Positions 28,223 through 38,600 of a DNA stretch of 64,000 nucleotides are shown here, in pieces. Location of the stretch: positions 7,131,798-7,195,797 of the forward strand of contig NZ_CP036261.1 of assembly GCF_007741475.1 (NCBI RefSeq), written 5' to 3'. Under the pieces are notes generated by a model. That model saw only the letters and a program-made list of their open reading frames with translations. It had not been told where the DNA came from and searched no databases. Made by a program: the position numbers and the translations under genes. Each line of letters opens with the position of its first letter. Position 1 is the stretch's first letter. The stretch is from Rosistilla ulvae (GTDB lineage: Bacteria > Planctomycetota > Planctomycetia > Pirellulales > Pirellulaceae).

Positions 28223-28379
28223 TTCAGCCCGAGGGGATTGGGACGCGGAAGTTTTTGCGTGCAACAGCGACCGTTCTGCTATAATCGGCAGCTACCAACC
28301 TAGCGGTCGATCGTCGAGCTATCGACAATCGCAAACGATCGCTGTCACTTCACCGCCTGACAATCCCCGAGAGTTCTGC

Positions 28380-29336
28380 ATGCGATACCTGTCCCTTTTG
28401 ATTGCCTTTACCTGCCTCAGCACCGCCGCCGTCTCGCAAGTCAGCGGCGAAGAGTTTTCGGTTCGCAAAACCGACAAGTCGATCGAGGTCAAACAGGGCG
28501 ATTCGCCCGTAGCCACGTACCTGTTCCGCAGTGGAGCGAAGCCGATCATCTGGCCGCTGTACGGACCGGGCGACGTCGAGATGACTCGCGGCTATCCGAT
28601 GCGCGACGCTTCTTCCGACGAACGCAGCGATCACATCCACCATCGCTCGCTGTGGTTCACCCACGGCGAAGTCAATGACATCGACTTCTGGGCCGAGACC
28701 GAAGGGCACGGCGTCATCGAGCAGAAAGAAATCCTGGAAGCCAAGGGTGGCAAGCAGGCCGTGATCGCAACGGCCAATGATTGGATGAGCCCCGAGGGGA
28801 AGAAGATCCTGTCGGACCGCCGCCGGTTCACTTTTGGTGGCGATGACACGATGCGTTGGGTCGATTGCGATTTCACCTTGATCGCTTCGGCTGGCGAAGT
28901 TCACTTCGGCGACACCAAAGAAGGTTCGTTCGGAATCCGCACCGCGGGGACGATGAAAGTCGACGCCAAGACGGGCGGAACAATCCTCAACAGCAACGGC
29001 GAAAAGAACATCGACGCCTGGGGCACTAAAGCCAAATGGTGCGACTACTTCGGACCAGTTCAAGGTAAGACGCGCGGCATCGCGATCCTGAACCATCCGT
29101 CGAGCTTCCAATATCCCTGCCGCTGGCACGTGCGAAACTACGGCCTGTTCGCTGCCAACCCCTTCGGTCACTATCACTTTGTCGGCGACAAAAAGAAGAC
29201 CGACGGCTTCCGCTTGGCACCGGGCGAAACGATCCAGCTGCGATATCGCGTGATCTTGCACGACGGAACCACCGAAGAAGCTGAGATCGCGAAGCAGTTC
29301 GAAGCGTTTTCGGCTACCGAGATCGCGGGCCCTTAA
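28380..29336 (+). CDS. PmoA-like (DUF6807) secreted protein, 318 aa
   Basis: A clear signal peptide (MRYLSLLIAFTCLSTAAVSQ) ends near residue 23, so the protein is exported. The mature part has the pattern of planctomycete 'methane oxygenase PmoA family' proteins: KPIIWPLYGPGDVEMTRGYP, DHIHHRSLWFTHGEVNDIDF, a central beta-sandwich, and LNHPSSFQYPCRWHVRNYGL. Despite the name the family is unrelated to the membrane subunit of particulate methane monooxygenase and is usually found in carbohydrate-degradation contexts. His-rich motif HIHHRS could bind metal. It is a single-gene unit closed by the hairpin at 29371-29394. Confidence 0.88.
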   Translation: MRYLSLLIAFTCLSTAAVSQVSGEEFSVRKTDKSIEVKQGDSPVATYLFRSGAKPIIWPLYGPGDVEMTRGYPMRDASSDERSDHIHHRSLWFTHGEVNDIDFWAETEGHGVIEQKEILEAKGGKQAVIATANDWMSPEGKKILSDRRRFTFGGDDTMRWVDCDFTLIASAGEVHFGDTKEGSFGIRTAGTMKVDAKTGGTILNSNGEKNIDAWGTKAKWCDYFGPVQGKTRGIAILNHPSSFQYPCRWHVRNYGLFAANPFGHYHFVGDKKKTDGFRLAPGETIQLRYRVILHDGTTEEAEIAKQFEAFSATEIAGP

Positions 29337-29370
29337 GTTCGCTCGAAGCTCTTCGCTCGAAGCCCTCTGC

Positions 29371-29394
29371 ACAGCGGCGGCACACCGCCGCTGT
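29371..29394 (+). terminator. Rho-independent-type terminator after the PmoA-like gene
   Basis: A perfect 10-bp stem, ACAGCGGCGG (29371-29380) pairing with CCGCCGCTGT (29385-29394) around a CACA loop, is followed by GGTTTTG. It lies 34 bases after the stop codon. Confidence 0.8.
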
Positions 29395-29683
29395 GGTTTT
29401 GATTCGAGCACCAAACAAGCGACAAAAGCTCCGACGCGTCGGAGCAGATCGCCCAAGCGTGTCGGCATGTTCTCCTGGACGAACTCTCGTCGCCTGCCCG
29501 CACCTGCAACGCAACACGCCATCTCTTGTGGCACCTGGTGATCCGTGACGGCTCGCCACGGACTCTGCGACGCTCTATCATTTCTGGCATCGCCCCCGAT
29601 GCCAGCGCGTCCGTCAATTTTGGAACAACACGATTAACAACGACAGCGAAAAGCACTTCGATCAGCTCGCCGAATGGCTCAAG

Positions 29684-31516
29684 ATGGAATCGGTCGCCGA
29701 GCGGCTGCGGATGGACGAACGCCGCCAAAGGGCAAGCGGCAAGCAGGCCGAATCGTACGGCGAAACGCTGTTGGATCTGGTCGTCAGCGATCATGACACC
29801 GGGCTCGGCGGACGTTATCTACTGAGCTTCGTCAAGCGAAATCGCAATCTCCAACTCCCCTGGAACCGCTTCAAAGTCGGTTCGCCGGTGATCGTCGCCG
29901 CCCAAGACGATCACTCGATCGACAGCATGCCGGGCGTTGTCAGCCGCCGCAACAACGAATCGATCCAAGTCGCCCTGGACCAATGGCCCGACGGCGACGT
30001 CTATCGCATCGACATGTCTCCCGACGAAGTCACGCGGGTCCGCCAGCATCAAGCGCTAGCGACGGTCCGGACCAGCCGCGGCCGATTGGCTCAGCTGCGC
30101 GACGTGCTGTTGGGCGAGCGGGAGCCGGCGTTTGGCAAGCTGCCCGAGATCTTGATCTCCAGCCGACTGAACCAGTCGCAACAGGAAGCGATCCGGTTCG
30201 CGCTGAGCGCTCGCGACGTGGCAATCATCCACGGCCCGCCGGGAACCGGCAAGACGACGACCGTGGTCGAGATGATTCGTTACGCCGTCGGTCGCGGCGA
30301 CACCGTGTTGGCTTGTGCCCCCAGCAACACCGCGGTCGACAATCTGGTGACGCGACTGGTCCAAGCCGGTTCCAAGGTAGTCCGACTGGGACATCCGGCT
30401 CGCGTCAATCAAGACCTGCAACTGCATACGCTCGACGGCCAAGCGGCCAACGATCCGGCGATGCGAGTCGTCAGCGAGATGATGCGTGAATCGGAAGAGC
30501 TGTTCCGACAACTGGGCCGCTACACGCGAGCCAAGCCGGACAAGGGACACAAACAATCGCTGCGACGCGAGGCCTGCCGATTGCGCGACGACGCTCGGTT
30601 GATGGAACGGCAAGTGATCCAGAACGTGATCGATCGCGCCGACATCGTCTGTGCGACGACGACGTTTGATGGCCAGATCTTGGGGGACCGGACGTTTGAT
30701 CTCGCCGTGGTCGACGAAGCGTGTCAGAGCACCGAACCGGGCAACTGGCCCGTCGTCACCCGCGCCGACCGGATCGTTCTGGCCGGGGACCACTGCCAGT
30801 TGCCGCCGACGGTGCTGTCGGTCGAAGCGGCCAATGAAGGGTTTGCGATCAGCATGATGCAGCGGCTGGTCGAACATTACGGCGACGCGATCACGCGGCA
30901 GTTAAACGTTCAGTACCGGATGCACAACCACGTCATGGACTTTGCCTCGCAGCAGTTTTATGACGGATCATTAGTCGCCGACCCGAGCGTCGCTTCGCAC
31001 CGATTGAGCGATCTCGAATCGATCGACCTGCTGCCCGAGACCGATCAACCGGTCACCTACTACGATTCTGCCGGCGCCGGTTGGGACGAGGAACTCGAAC
31101 CCGATGGGCTGAGCAAACGGAATCCGCAAGAGGCGATTCTCGTCTTGCGAAAGGCGCACGAACTGCGAGAAGCGGGCGTCGCGGCGGAGGACATCGGGAT
31201 CATCGCACCCTATGCGGCCCAGGTCCGCCTGCTGCGTCAGCGGTGCCAGCATCCGCGGATCGAAATCGACACGGTCGATGGATTTCAGGGCCGCGAAAAA
31301 GAAGCGATCCTGATCTCATTGGTCCGATCCAACGCGATCGGCGAGATCGGATTTCTGGCCGATAAGCGGCGGATGAACGTTGCCCTGACCCGAGCCCGCC
31401 GCAAATTGATCGTCGTCGGCGACAGCGCCACGTTGGGCGCAAACCCGTTTTATACGGAATTTCTTGAATACGTCGAAGCGATCGGCGGCTACCACAGCGT
31501 CTGGGAAGAACTCTAA
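29684..31516 (+). CDS. Upf1/SMUBP-2-like superfamily 1 helicase, 610 aa or longer
   Basis: Superfamily 1B helicase related to IGHMBP2/SMUBP-2. Visible motifs are Q-motif/Walker A SQQEAIRFALSARDVAIIHGP then GPPGTGKTTTVVEM (about residues 185-198), motif II VVDEACQSTEP, motif III LAGDHCQLPPT, motif IV/V QYRMHNHVMDF and VDGFQGREKEAILISLVRSN, and motif VI NVALTRARRKLIVVGD. It is likely a cytoplasmic 5'-to-3' DNA/RNA helicase. ATG 29684 is the first standard start, but coding similarity appears to begin earlier: HFDQLAEWLK immediately upstream in frame matches the usual N-terminal HF..L..LL..E helix of the family. See the finding on a possible ATT start at 29633. Confidence 0.93.
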   Translation: MESVAERLRMDERRQRASGKQAESYGETLLDLVVSDHDTGLGGRYLLSFVKRNRNLQLPWNRFKVGSPVIVAAQDDHSIDSMPGVVSRRNNESIQVALDQWPDGDVYRIDMSPDEVTRVRQHQALATVRTSRGRLAQLRDVLLGEREPAFGKLPEILISSRLNQSQQEAIRFALSARDVAIIHGPPGTGKTTTVVEMIRYAVGRGDTVLACAPSNTAVDNLVTRLVQAGSKVVRLGHPARVNQDLQLHTLDGQAANDPAMRVVSEMMRESEELFRQLGRYTRAKPDKGHKQSLRREACRLRDDARLMERQVIQNVIDRADIVCATTTFDGQILGDRTFDLAVVDEACQSTEPGNWPVVTRADRIVLAGDHCQLPPTVLSVEAANEGFAISMMQRLVEHYGDAITRQLNVQYRMHNHVMDFASQQFYDGSLVADPSVASHRLSDLESIDLLPETDQPVTYYDSAGAGWDEELEPDGLSKRNPQEAILVLRKAHELREAGVAAEDIGIIAPYAAQVRLLRQRCQHPRIEIDTVDGFQGREKEAILISLVRSNAIGEIGFLADKRRMNVALTRARRKLIVVGDSATLGANPFYTEFLEYVEAIGGYHSVWEEL

Positions 31517-31771
31517 CCCCGCCAGACTTGCTACAGCCCAAATGCGCTTTATTCGCAGCTCTCCACAGCCACAGCCTAAATATCCTGCAGAAATCATCGA
31601 TTTCCGGTTTCAACCAAAACTTTCGCAACTTAAACATAGAAAGGCTAGGCAAACTATTCCGGCCATGCTAAACATTGGTCTGGCCAGCAAACCGCCGCGA
31701 TTGCTAGGCTGCCCGCCTACGAACAGGATCGGTGTTGCAATGGCCCTGGGCGGCGCGAAGGAGATGGTTGG

Positions 31772-33631
31772 ATGTGCGGAATCGTTGGATATGTCGGTAA
31801 ACGAGACTCGCTCGATTTTTTGATGAGCGGCTTGCGGCGGCTGGAATATCGAGGCTACGACAGCGCCGGAGTCGCCCTGCACGACGCGACGCAGGTCTAC
31901 AAATGTCGCAGCGTCGGCCGGATCGCCGACCTCGCCACTGCATTGGAAAAACAACCTGGAATCGCTGGCACGCTAGGCATCGGCCACACGCGGTGGGCCA
32001 CGCACGGACCCGCGACCGAACCGAACGCCCACCCACACGTCGGCGGCGACAATCTTGTCACCCTGGTTCACAACGGCGTGATCGAAAACTTTCAGATCCT
32101 GAAAGAGGAACTGATCGCCAAGGGGTACCACTTCCAATCCGATACCGACAGCGAAGTCATCGCCCACTTGATCGCCGAGGGCCTGAAGAATGCCAGCCCC
32201 AGCGAAACCGACCGCTACTCCCATTATCTGACTGCCGTCCAACAAGCTGTCGCCAAATTGCGCGGCACCTACGGATTGGCGATCTTATTTAAAGACGAAC
32301 CCGAATTGCTGATCGCTGCACGCTTCGGCAGCCCCTTGGTAATCGGCGTCGGACGCGGCGAACACTTTGTCGCCAGCGACGCTTCCCCTTTGGCTGGGCA
32401 CACCGACCGCATCGTCTACTTGGCCGATCACCAGATCGCCATGCTGACTCCCGATTCGATGACCGTCACGCATCGCGAACAGGGCCGCGTTCGCTTGGAC
32501 GTGCAGCCATTGGAAGTTGGCGAGGACCAAGTCAGCCTCGAAGGCTTCGACCACTACATGCTCAAAGAGATCTACGAGCAGCCCGAAGCGCTGAAAAATG
32601 CGATCCGCGGCCGCTTGGACGAAGAGAACGCGACAGCGATCTTCGGCGGATTGAATCTCACCCCGCAACAACTCCGTTCGGTCAACCGCATCATCCTGAC
32701 CGGCTGCGGCACCAGTTGGCACTCAGCGCTGGTGGGTGAGTATCTGCTGGAAGAGTTTGCACGGATTCCTGTCGAAGTCGAATATGCCAGCGAACTGCGA
32801 TACCGCAATCCTCCGTTGGAATCGGACACGATCGTGTTTGGGATTACGCAAAGCGGTGAGACAGCGGACACATTAGCGGCGCTGCGTGAAATGAAACGCA
32901 AAGGTCACCGCACGTTGGCCCTTTGCAACGTGGTCGGCAGCAGTATCGCGCAGAACGCCGATGGCGGTGTCTACCTGCACGCGGGCCCCGAGATCGGCGT
33001 GGCCAGCACCAAAGCCTACACATCCCAGTGCATCGTGTTGGCTCTGCTGACGCTCTACTTCGGCCGCCTGCGACACCTCAGCTTCGAAGCGGGCAAGCAG
33101 ATGATCGAAGAGATCAAACGCGTCCCCGGAGCGGTTCAAGAAGCGCTCAGCTGCGATCAACAGATCCGCCAAGTCGCTGCCAAGTACCAATCGGCAACCA
33201 ACGTCCTCTACCTCGGCCGCCAATACAACTTCCCTACCGCGCTCGAAGGGGCGTTGAAGCTGAAGGAAATCAGCTACATCCACGCCGAGGGTTATCCGGC
33301 CGCGGAGATGAAGCACGGCCCGATCGCTTTGGTCGACGAACATACCCCCAGCGTCTTCATCATTCCGCGCGGTACGGTTTACGACAAAGTGATGTCGAAC
33401 ATGGAAGAGGTTCACGCCCGCGGCGGGCCGATCATCGCGATCACATCCCACGACGACAACCGGATCACCGAGATCGCCGAAGATGTGATCCGGATCCCCG
33501 AGGTCCCCGAGTTCCTGCAGCCGATCGTCAGCGTCGTGCCACTGCAACTGCTGTCGTATCACATCGCGCTGGCACGCGGTTGCGATGTAGATAAACCGCG
33601 TAATTTAGCGAAGAGTGTTACGGTTGAGTGA
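31772..33631 (+). CDS. glmS: Glutamine--fructose-6-phosphate aminotransferase (isomerising)
   Basis: The protein begins MCGIVGYVGKRD, so Cys2 is the glutaminase nucleophile after Met removal. The amidotransferase domain (to about residue 240) contains GIGHTRWATHGPATEPNAHPH and SDTDSEVIAHL. Two SIS domains follow with ILTGCGTSWHSALVGEY, FGITQSGETADT, GVASTKAYTSQC and the C-terminal tail PRNLAKSVTVE, all diagnostic of GlmS. It makes glucosamine-6-phosphate, the entry to UDP-GlcNAc for cell wall and surface glycans. The length of 619 is normal. The 255 bases upstream show no glmS-ribozyme core that I can recognise. Confidence 0.97.
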   Translation: MCGIVGYVGKRDSLDFLMSGLRRLEYRGYDSAGVALHDATQVYKCRSVGRIADLATALEKQPGIAGTLGIGHTRWATHGPATEPNAHPHVGGDNLVTLVHNGVIENFQILKEELIAKGYHFQSDTDSEVIAHLIAEGLKNASPSETDRYSHYLTAVQQAVAKLRGTYGLAILFKDEPELLIAARFGSPLVIGVGRGEHFVASDASPLAGHTDRIVYLADHQIAMLTPDSMTVTHREQGRVRLDVQPLEVGEDQVSLEGFDHYMLKEIYEQPEALKNAIRGRLDEENATAIFGGLNLTPQQLRSVNRIILTGCGTSWHSALVGEYLLEEFARIPVEVEYASELRYRNPPLESDTIVFGITQSGETADTLAALREMKRKGHRTLALCNVVGSSIAQNADGGVYLHAGPEIGVASTKAYTSQCIVLALLTLYFGRLRHLSFEAGKQMIEEIKRVPGAVQEALSCDQQIRQVAAKYQSATNVLYLGRQYNFPTALEGALKLKEISYIHAEGYPAAEMKHGPIALVDEHTPSVFIIPRGTVYDKVMSNMEEVHARGGPIIAITSHDDNRITEIAEDVIRIPEVPEFLQPIVSVVPLQLLSYHIALARGCDVDKPRNLAKSVTVE

Positions 33632-33669
33632 ATTCCACAAACTTTAGGTAGTACATTTCATTAATATTG

Positions 33670-33700
33670 GCGTTCCCGGCTGGCCAATCGACCGGAACGC
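33670..33700 (+). other. Hairpin between glmS and the small gene
   Basis: GCGTTCCCGG (33670-33679) pairs with CCGGAACGC (33692-33700) in a 9-bp stem with one bulged C and a 12-base loop. It lies between the glmS stop and the ribosome site of the small gene at 33727. There is no following T-run, so it could be a terminator without U-tract, an mRNA-end stabiliser or a leader structure. Confidence 0.4.
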
Positions 33701-33726
33701 TCCGCATCACAACAGGAGATAAACCG

Positions 33727-33921
33727 ATGAAAACAAATGGTTTAAGCTACAACTCGCGCAAAGCTCTGATGGTCAATATCGGCGATTCGGCCGGATCGGA
33801 AATCGCGAACCTGATCCAACGCATGTCCGCTCAAATCGACGAACTGCAACGCAACAAAGTTTCGGTTACACGGATTGTGCCGAACCAAGAACCACAGATG
33901 GCTGGCGAAGAACCGCGTTAA
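33727..33921 (+). CDS. Hypothetical small protein, 64 aa
   Basis: The start is set by a strong ribosome site, AGGAGATAAACCG, directly before the ATG. The protein starts MKTNGLSYNSRKALMVNIGD, then has an amphipathic helix-like stretch SEIANLIQRMSAQIDELQRN and a short C-terminal tail. There is no signal peptide or membrane segment. No family is recognised. It lies 95 bases after glmS and 139 bases before the epimerase gene; a link to either is not shown. Codon use and the ribosome site make it more likely real than chance. Confidence 0.65.
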   Translation: MKTNGLSYNSRKALMVNIGDSAGSEIANLIQRMSAQIDELQRNKVSVTRIVPNQEPQMAGEEPR

Positions 33922-34060
33922 ACGGTTCGGTACGTCTGCCAGCAGCGGACTGGTTTTGCCGATGACAACTAGATTTTCAAAAAAACCTTCCCGCAATTTG
34001 GGATGATCCCGCGGGGACCGCATTTTTGCTGGCCCCGCCACTGGACGGACGAATTCGACC

Positions 34061-35071
34061 ATGAAGTATTTAATCACCGGAGCCGCAGGCTTTATCGGTT
34101 TCCATCTCTCCCAATATCTACTGGCCCGCGATCACAGCGTCGTCGGCATCGATAACCTGAACGACTACTACTCGGTCGATCTCAAAAACAGCCGGCTGTC
34201 GCAACTCAAAAGCCACCCCAATTTTGAGTTCCAACAGATCAGCCTGGAAGATACGGGTCCGATGACGGAACTGTTCCAGTCGCATCAGTTTGATCGCGTC
34301 GTGAACCTCGCCGCGCAAGCCGGTGTTCGCTATTCGATCGAAAATCCTGCGGCTTATATCCAAAGCAACATCAACGGATTTCTAAACATCCTGGAAGGTT
34401 GCCGGCACACACAAGTTCCACATCTGACGTACGCCAGCAGCAGTAGCGTCTACGGCGCCAACACCAAGATGCCGTTTTCGGTTCATCACAATGTCGACCA
34501 TCCGGTCAGCTTGTATGCGGCTACCAAAAAGTCGAATGAACTGATGGCTCACACCTACAGCCATCTCTACGGTCTACCGACCACGGGGCTACGGTTCTTC
34601 ACCGTCTACGGCCCCTGGGGACGCCCCGACATGGCGCTGTTCCTGTTCACCAAAGCGATCCTCGAAGGCCGCCCGATCAACGTCTTCAACCACGGTCGGA
34701 TGCAGCGCGACTTCACCTACATCGATGACATCGTCGAAGGAGTCGCCCGAACAGCCGACCAGATCGCGGCTCCCAATCCCGATTGGTCCAGCGACAAACC
34801 CGATCCCGGAACCAGCAAAGCTCCCTATCGGATCTACAACATCGGCAACAACAATCCGGTGGAATTGAACCAGTTCATCGGCGCGATCGAAACCGCGCTG
34901 GGGCGGACCGCGGAAAAGAACTTTATGGACATGCAACCGGGCGACGTCCCGGCGACCTATGCCGACGTGCAAGCCCTCGTCGATGCTGTCGGATTCCAAC
35001 CGAAGACGTCGATCGAAACCGGTATTGGCCGCTTCGTCGATTGGTATCGCGAGTACTACCAAGTCGGCTAA
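34061..35071 (+). CDS. NAD-dependent epimerase, UDP-glucuronate 4-epimerase type, 336 aa
   Basis: Extended short-chain dehydrogenase/reductase. The Rossmann motif is [20 protein letters not shown] (GxxGxxG), followed by [20 protein letters not shown], a signature of the UDP-glucuronate 4-epimerase (GAE/LpsL/CapI) group. The catalytic Ser/Tyr/Lys are in YASSSSVYG and [29 protein letters not shown] is also typical of that group. It would interconvert UDP-glucuronate and UDP-galacturonate for surface glycans. It is a single-gene unit here, about 12 kb from the glycan cluster. A UDP-glucose 4-epimerase activity cannot be excluded. Confidence 0.92.
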   Translation: MKYLITGAAGFIGFHLSQYLLARDHSVVGIDNLNDYYSVDLKNSRLSQLKSHPNFEFQQISLEDTGPMTELFQSHQFDRVVNLAAQAGVRYSIENPAAYIQSNINGFLNILEGCRHTQVPHLTYASSSSVYGANTKMPFSVHHNVDHPVSLYAATKKSNELMAHTYSHLYGLPTTGLRFFTVYGPWGRPDMALFLFTKAILEGRPINVFNHGRMQRDFTYIDDIVEGVARTADQIAAPNPDWSSDKPDPGTSKAPYRIYNIGNNNPVELNQFIGAIETALGRTAEKNFMDMQPGDVPATYADVQALVDAVGFQPKTSIETGIGRFVDWYREYYQVG

Positions 35072-35634
35072 AACCTGCTGACGGCAATCACTGCAGCGAC
35101 GCCAGGGCCCTTCCGGCACACGGCAACGCCCTCTGTGCCCAATCGATCCCCCTGGACCTCACACACGATCGGGGCCAGGCAGCGAACCGCGTCGGCTCCA
35201 TCCCGCTTCGAATTCCGAGGGTTGCCTGCCGTCCGCGTGGCGCAAAACAGAACGACTGCTTCTAAAAAGTCGTTCCGCCCCGCGTCGCAACCTCGGATTG
35301 CGACGATATCGCCGATCTTGCGGCATCTCCCCCTCCGACCCGCCCTTGCTCTAAGTGTCGCCTCTCGACACCCGTTTATTTGCGAAAACGCCCCGGTTTG
35401 GCAACGCAAAACGGAGCCTCTCCCGGACCAAAAGAGACGCTCCGAAAGGGCACCAAGTTTCCCTATGCACCAAGTAATTTGCTGGATATTTGTCTCTCCA
35501 GCTCGTTTCGAACCTAGGTTTATTTATCTCGCCGCAGTCCAACATGAGGGGTAGTTTCGGATTAACCTGAACGCAGCCCTATGCGACAGCGGTACTATTT
35601 TAATTGACCTGAGATCCCAACAGAGCCAACGGAC
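35072..35634. other. Intergenic region upstream of the lipid-synthase gene
   Basis: This 563-base stretch has no supported gene; the open frame at 35135-35554 has a low-complexity Arg/Ser/Pro-rich translation and no ribosome site. It contains the hairpin at 35412-35444 and a more A/T-rich segment between 35460 and 35610, which probably includes the promoter of the synthase gene. Confidence 0.55.
35412..35444 (+). other. Interrupted hairpin in the lipid-synthase leader
   Basis: CGGAGC (35412-35417) pairs with GCTCCG (35439-35444) and, after one mismatch, TCTC (35419-35422) pairs with GAGA (35434-35437), leaving an 11-base loop CCGGACCAAAA. It sits 190 bases before the synthase ATG. It could be a terminator for upstream transcription or a leader structure; neither is shown. 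Confidence 0.4.
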
Positions 35635-38600
35635 ATGCTCCCGACCGATATTTTTGTCGTCACCCAGCCTCGTCTCGCTTCGATCGACCTCGCTATCGCC
35701 GCCTGCCGCGCGGGCGCGATCGGCACCCTCGACCTCGTCGGCAACGGAGATTCGACAGCGACTTCCATCAACCGCATGGTTCGCTTCACGAACAACCCCT
35801 TCGCCGCGCGAATCGACCACAACACTAAATCGCGTCACATCGAACTTTTGGTTCAACACGCTTCGCAGCTCGATGCGGTGATCTTGGCAGGTGAATTCAC
35901 GCCCCAACTGGTTTCGACACTACGCAGCCTGCTCGGCAACGACGTTCGATTGTTGGCAGAGATCACGCGCAGCGAGACCCTTCAAGAAGCGATCGGCCTG
36001 CCGCTTGATGGCGTGATCCTCAAGGGGAACGAAGCGGGCGGCTGGGTCGCCAGCGAAACCACCTTCTTGCTGCTGCAGCGTTGGGCCCGATTGGACGACG
36101 CGACTCGCCAGCGTCTGCCCGCCTACGCTCAAGGTGGAATCGGCCCACACACCGCCGCCGCTTGCGAAGCGGCCGGCGCTCGCGGCGTCGTCATCGATTC
36201 TCAGGTCCTCTTGGCCCAAGCATCGCCACTCTCCCCCGCAGCCGCCACCTGGGTCCGATCCTATGACGGCAGCCAGACTCATTTGTTGGGCGAAGCGTTG
36301 GGGCGATGCTTCCGATTTGCCGCGCCGCCAAGCGCGGGACTCGTACAACAACTGCGCGAACTCGAACTGAACCTGTTGGCCAAACAGGAAGCCGCCCCCG
36401 ACCAATCGCTTGCACAAGCCTGGATCGACGGCGTCGAACAAGCAGTCGCGGCAAACGATGACCCGCGCGTCTTGATCGCCGGCCAAGACCTCGCCTTTGC
36501 CGCGGGACTGGCCCAGCGCTGCGTCGACGTTCGCGGCACCGTCACCGCCATCATCGATCAATCGCGCGAGAACATCCAAGCGGCAGCCGAAGTGAATCCG
36601 TTAGACGCCGACGGACCGCTCGCCGCCAGCCACGGCATCGGGTTGCCAATCGTTCAGGGCCCGATGACGCGAGTCAGCGACACGGCGGAGTTTGCCGAAG
36701 CGGTCGCCAGCGAAGGAGGCCTGCCGCTGATCGCGCTGGCCCTGATGCGCGGCCCCGAAGCCTCCAAAATCCTGGCAGCCACGCGAGCCAAGCTGGGCGA
36801 TCGCGGTTGGGGTGCGGGCCTGCTGGGCTTCTTGCCGCCCGAGATCCGCAACGAACAGATCGCTGCGATTCGAGAGCACCGACCACCGGTTGCCCTGATC
36901 GCAGGCGGGCGTCCCGACCAAGCCAAAGAACTCGAAGCGATCGACATCCCGACCTACCTGCACGCCCCTTCGCCGGGGCTGCTGGAAATGTTCCTCCGCG
37001 ACGGTGCCCGGCGGTTCGTCTTCGAAGGCCGCGAGTGCGGCGGACACGTCGGACCGCGCAGCAGCTTCGTGTTGTGGGAAAGCTTGTTGGTCGTCCTCGA
37101 AGCGTTCGCCAAGAAGAATCCCAGAGAAGTCGCCAAGCTGCATCTGCTGTTCGCCGGCGGCATCCACGATGGCCTCTCCGCCGCGATGGCAACATCGGTT
37201 GCCGGCCGTCTGTCGCAATTGGGAGCCAAAGTTGGCGTGCTGATGGGCTCGGCTTATCTGTTCACCAAAGAAGCTGTCGAAGCCGGCGCGATCGTGCCAC
37301 GCTTTCAAGAGGAAGCGATCCGCAGCCACGACACCGTCCTCTTGGAAACCGGTCCCGGCCACGCGATCCGCTGTATCCGAACCCCTTACCGCGACCTGTT
37401 CGATCGCGAGCGGCGACGACTGGCTGGCGAAGGCAAAACAGCCGACGAGATCACACGCGAACTGGAATGGATGAACATCGGGCGGCTGCGCGTCGCCAGC
37501 AAAGGAATCGAGCGATCGACGCCCAGCGATGGTGGCAAGAGCAAACTGGAAAACGTCTCCAGCGACAAACAATACGAACGCGGAATGTACATGGTCGGCC
37601 AAGTCGCCGCGCTCCGCGACAGCGTGACGACGATCGGCCAACTGCACGCCGATGTCAGCCAAACCGGAACGCAGCGACTGCAACAAGCCGCGGCGAATTT
37701 GAACGTCGCTCCCAAACCAAGCTTCACCGATTCGGTCGACGCGCCGCCTCCCTGCGATATCGCGATCGTTGGGATGAGTGCGATGTATCCCGGCGGCAAC
37801 GAACTGGCGCAGTACTGGGAGAACATCCTCAACAAACACTACGCCGTCACCGAAGTCCCTCGCGATTCGCACTGGGACTGGACGTTGTTCTACGATCCCG
37901 ACCCGCGAGCTCCCGATAAGATCGTCAGCAAGTGGGGCGGCTTCCTGACCGACCAAGTCTTTAATCCGTTCGAATACGGGATCACGCCGCGAAGCATCGC
38001 ATCGATCGAACCGCTGCAATTGTTGCTGCTGGAATCGATGAAGCGAACGCTGTCCGACGGCGGTTACGATCGCCGACCTTTCAACCGCGAAACAGCATGT
38101 GCGGTGCTGGGCATCGGCGGCGGTGGCAGCCCAATGGGCGTGATGTATGGCATCCGCAGCTCGTTGCCGATCATCGAAACCGCTCCCGAACTTCCGATCG
38201 GCGGTCAAGCGATCTACGACGCGGTGAAGAACCATCTGCCCGAGTGGACCGAAGATTCGTTCCCCGGAATTTTGATGAACGTCGCCGTCGGCCGCGTCGC
38301 CAACCGGTTTAACCTGGGCGGATCGAACTACGCTCTGGACGCCGCCTGCGCCTCGTCGCTGGCCGCGGTCCACGCCTGCATCCGCGAATTGCAACTGGGA
38401 ACCACCGACGTCGCGTTTGCGATGGGTGCCGACACCGTGCAAACGCCTTACGCCTTTATGGCCTTCAGCAAAACGCACGCCCTCTCGCCGCAGGGACGCT
38501 GCCGTCCGTTCGACGCCGAAGCCGACGGGATCGTGCTCAGCGAAGGCCTTGGCATCGTGATGCTGAAGCGTTTGGCCGACGCCGAGCGCGACGGCGACAA

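Noticed and set aside
31517-31771. glmS ribozyme upstream of glmS
   Set aside because: I could not find the conserved core or pseudoknot segments in the 255-base leader; a covariance-model search would settle it.
35135-35554. 139-codon open frame before the lipid-synthase gene
   Set aside because: Arg/Ser/Pro-rich low-complexity translation, no ribosome site, and it crosses the leader hairpin.
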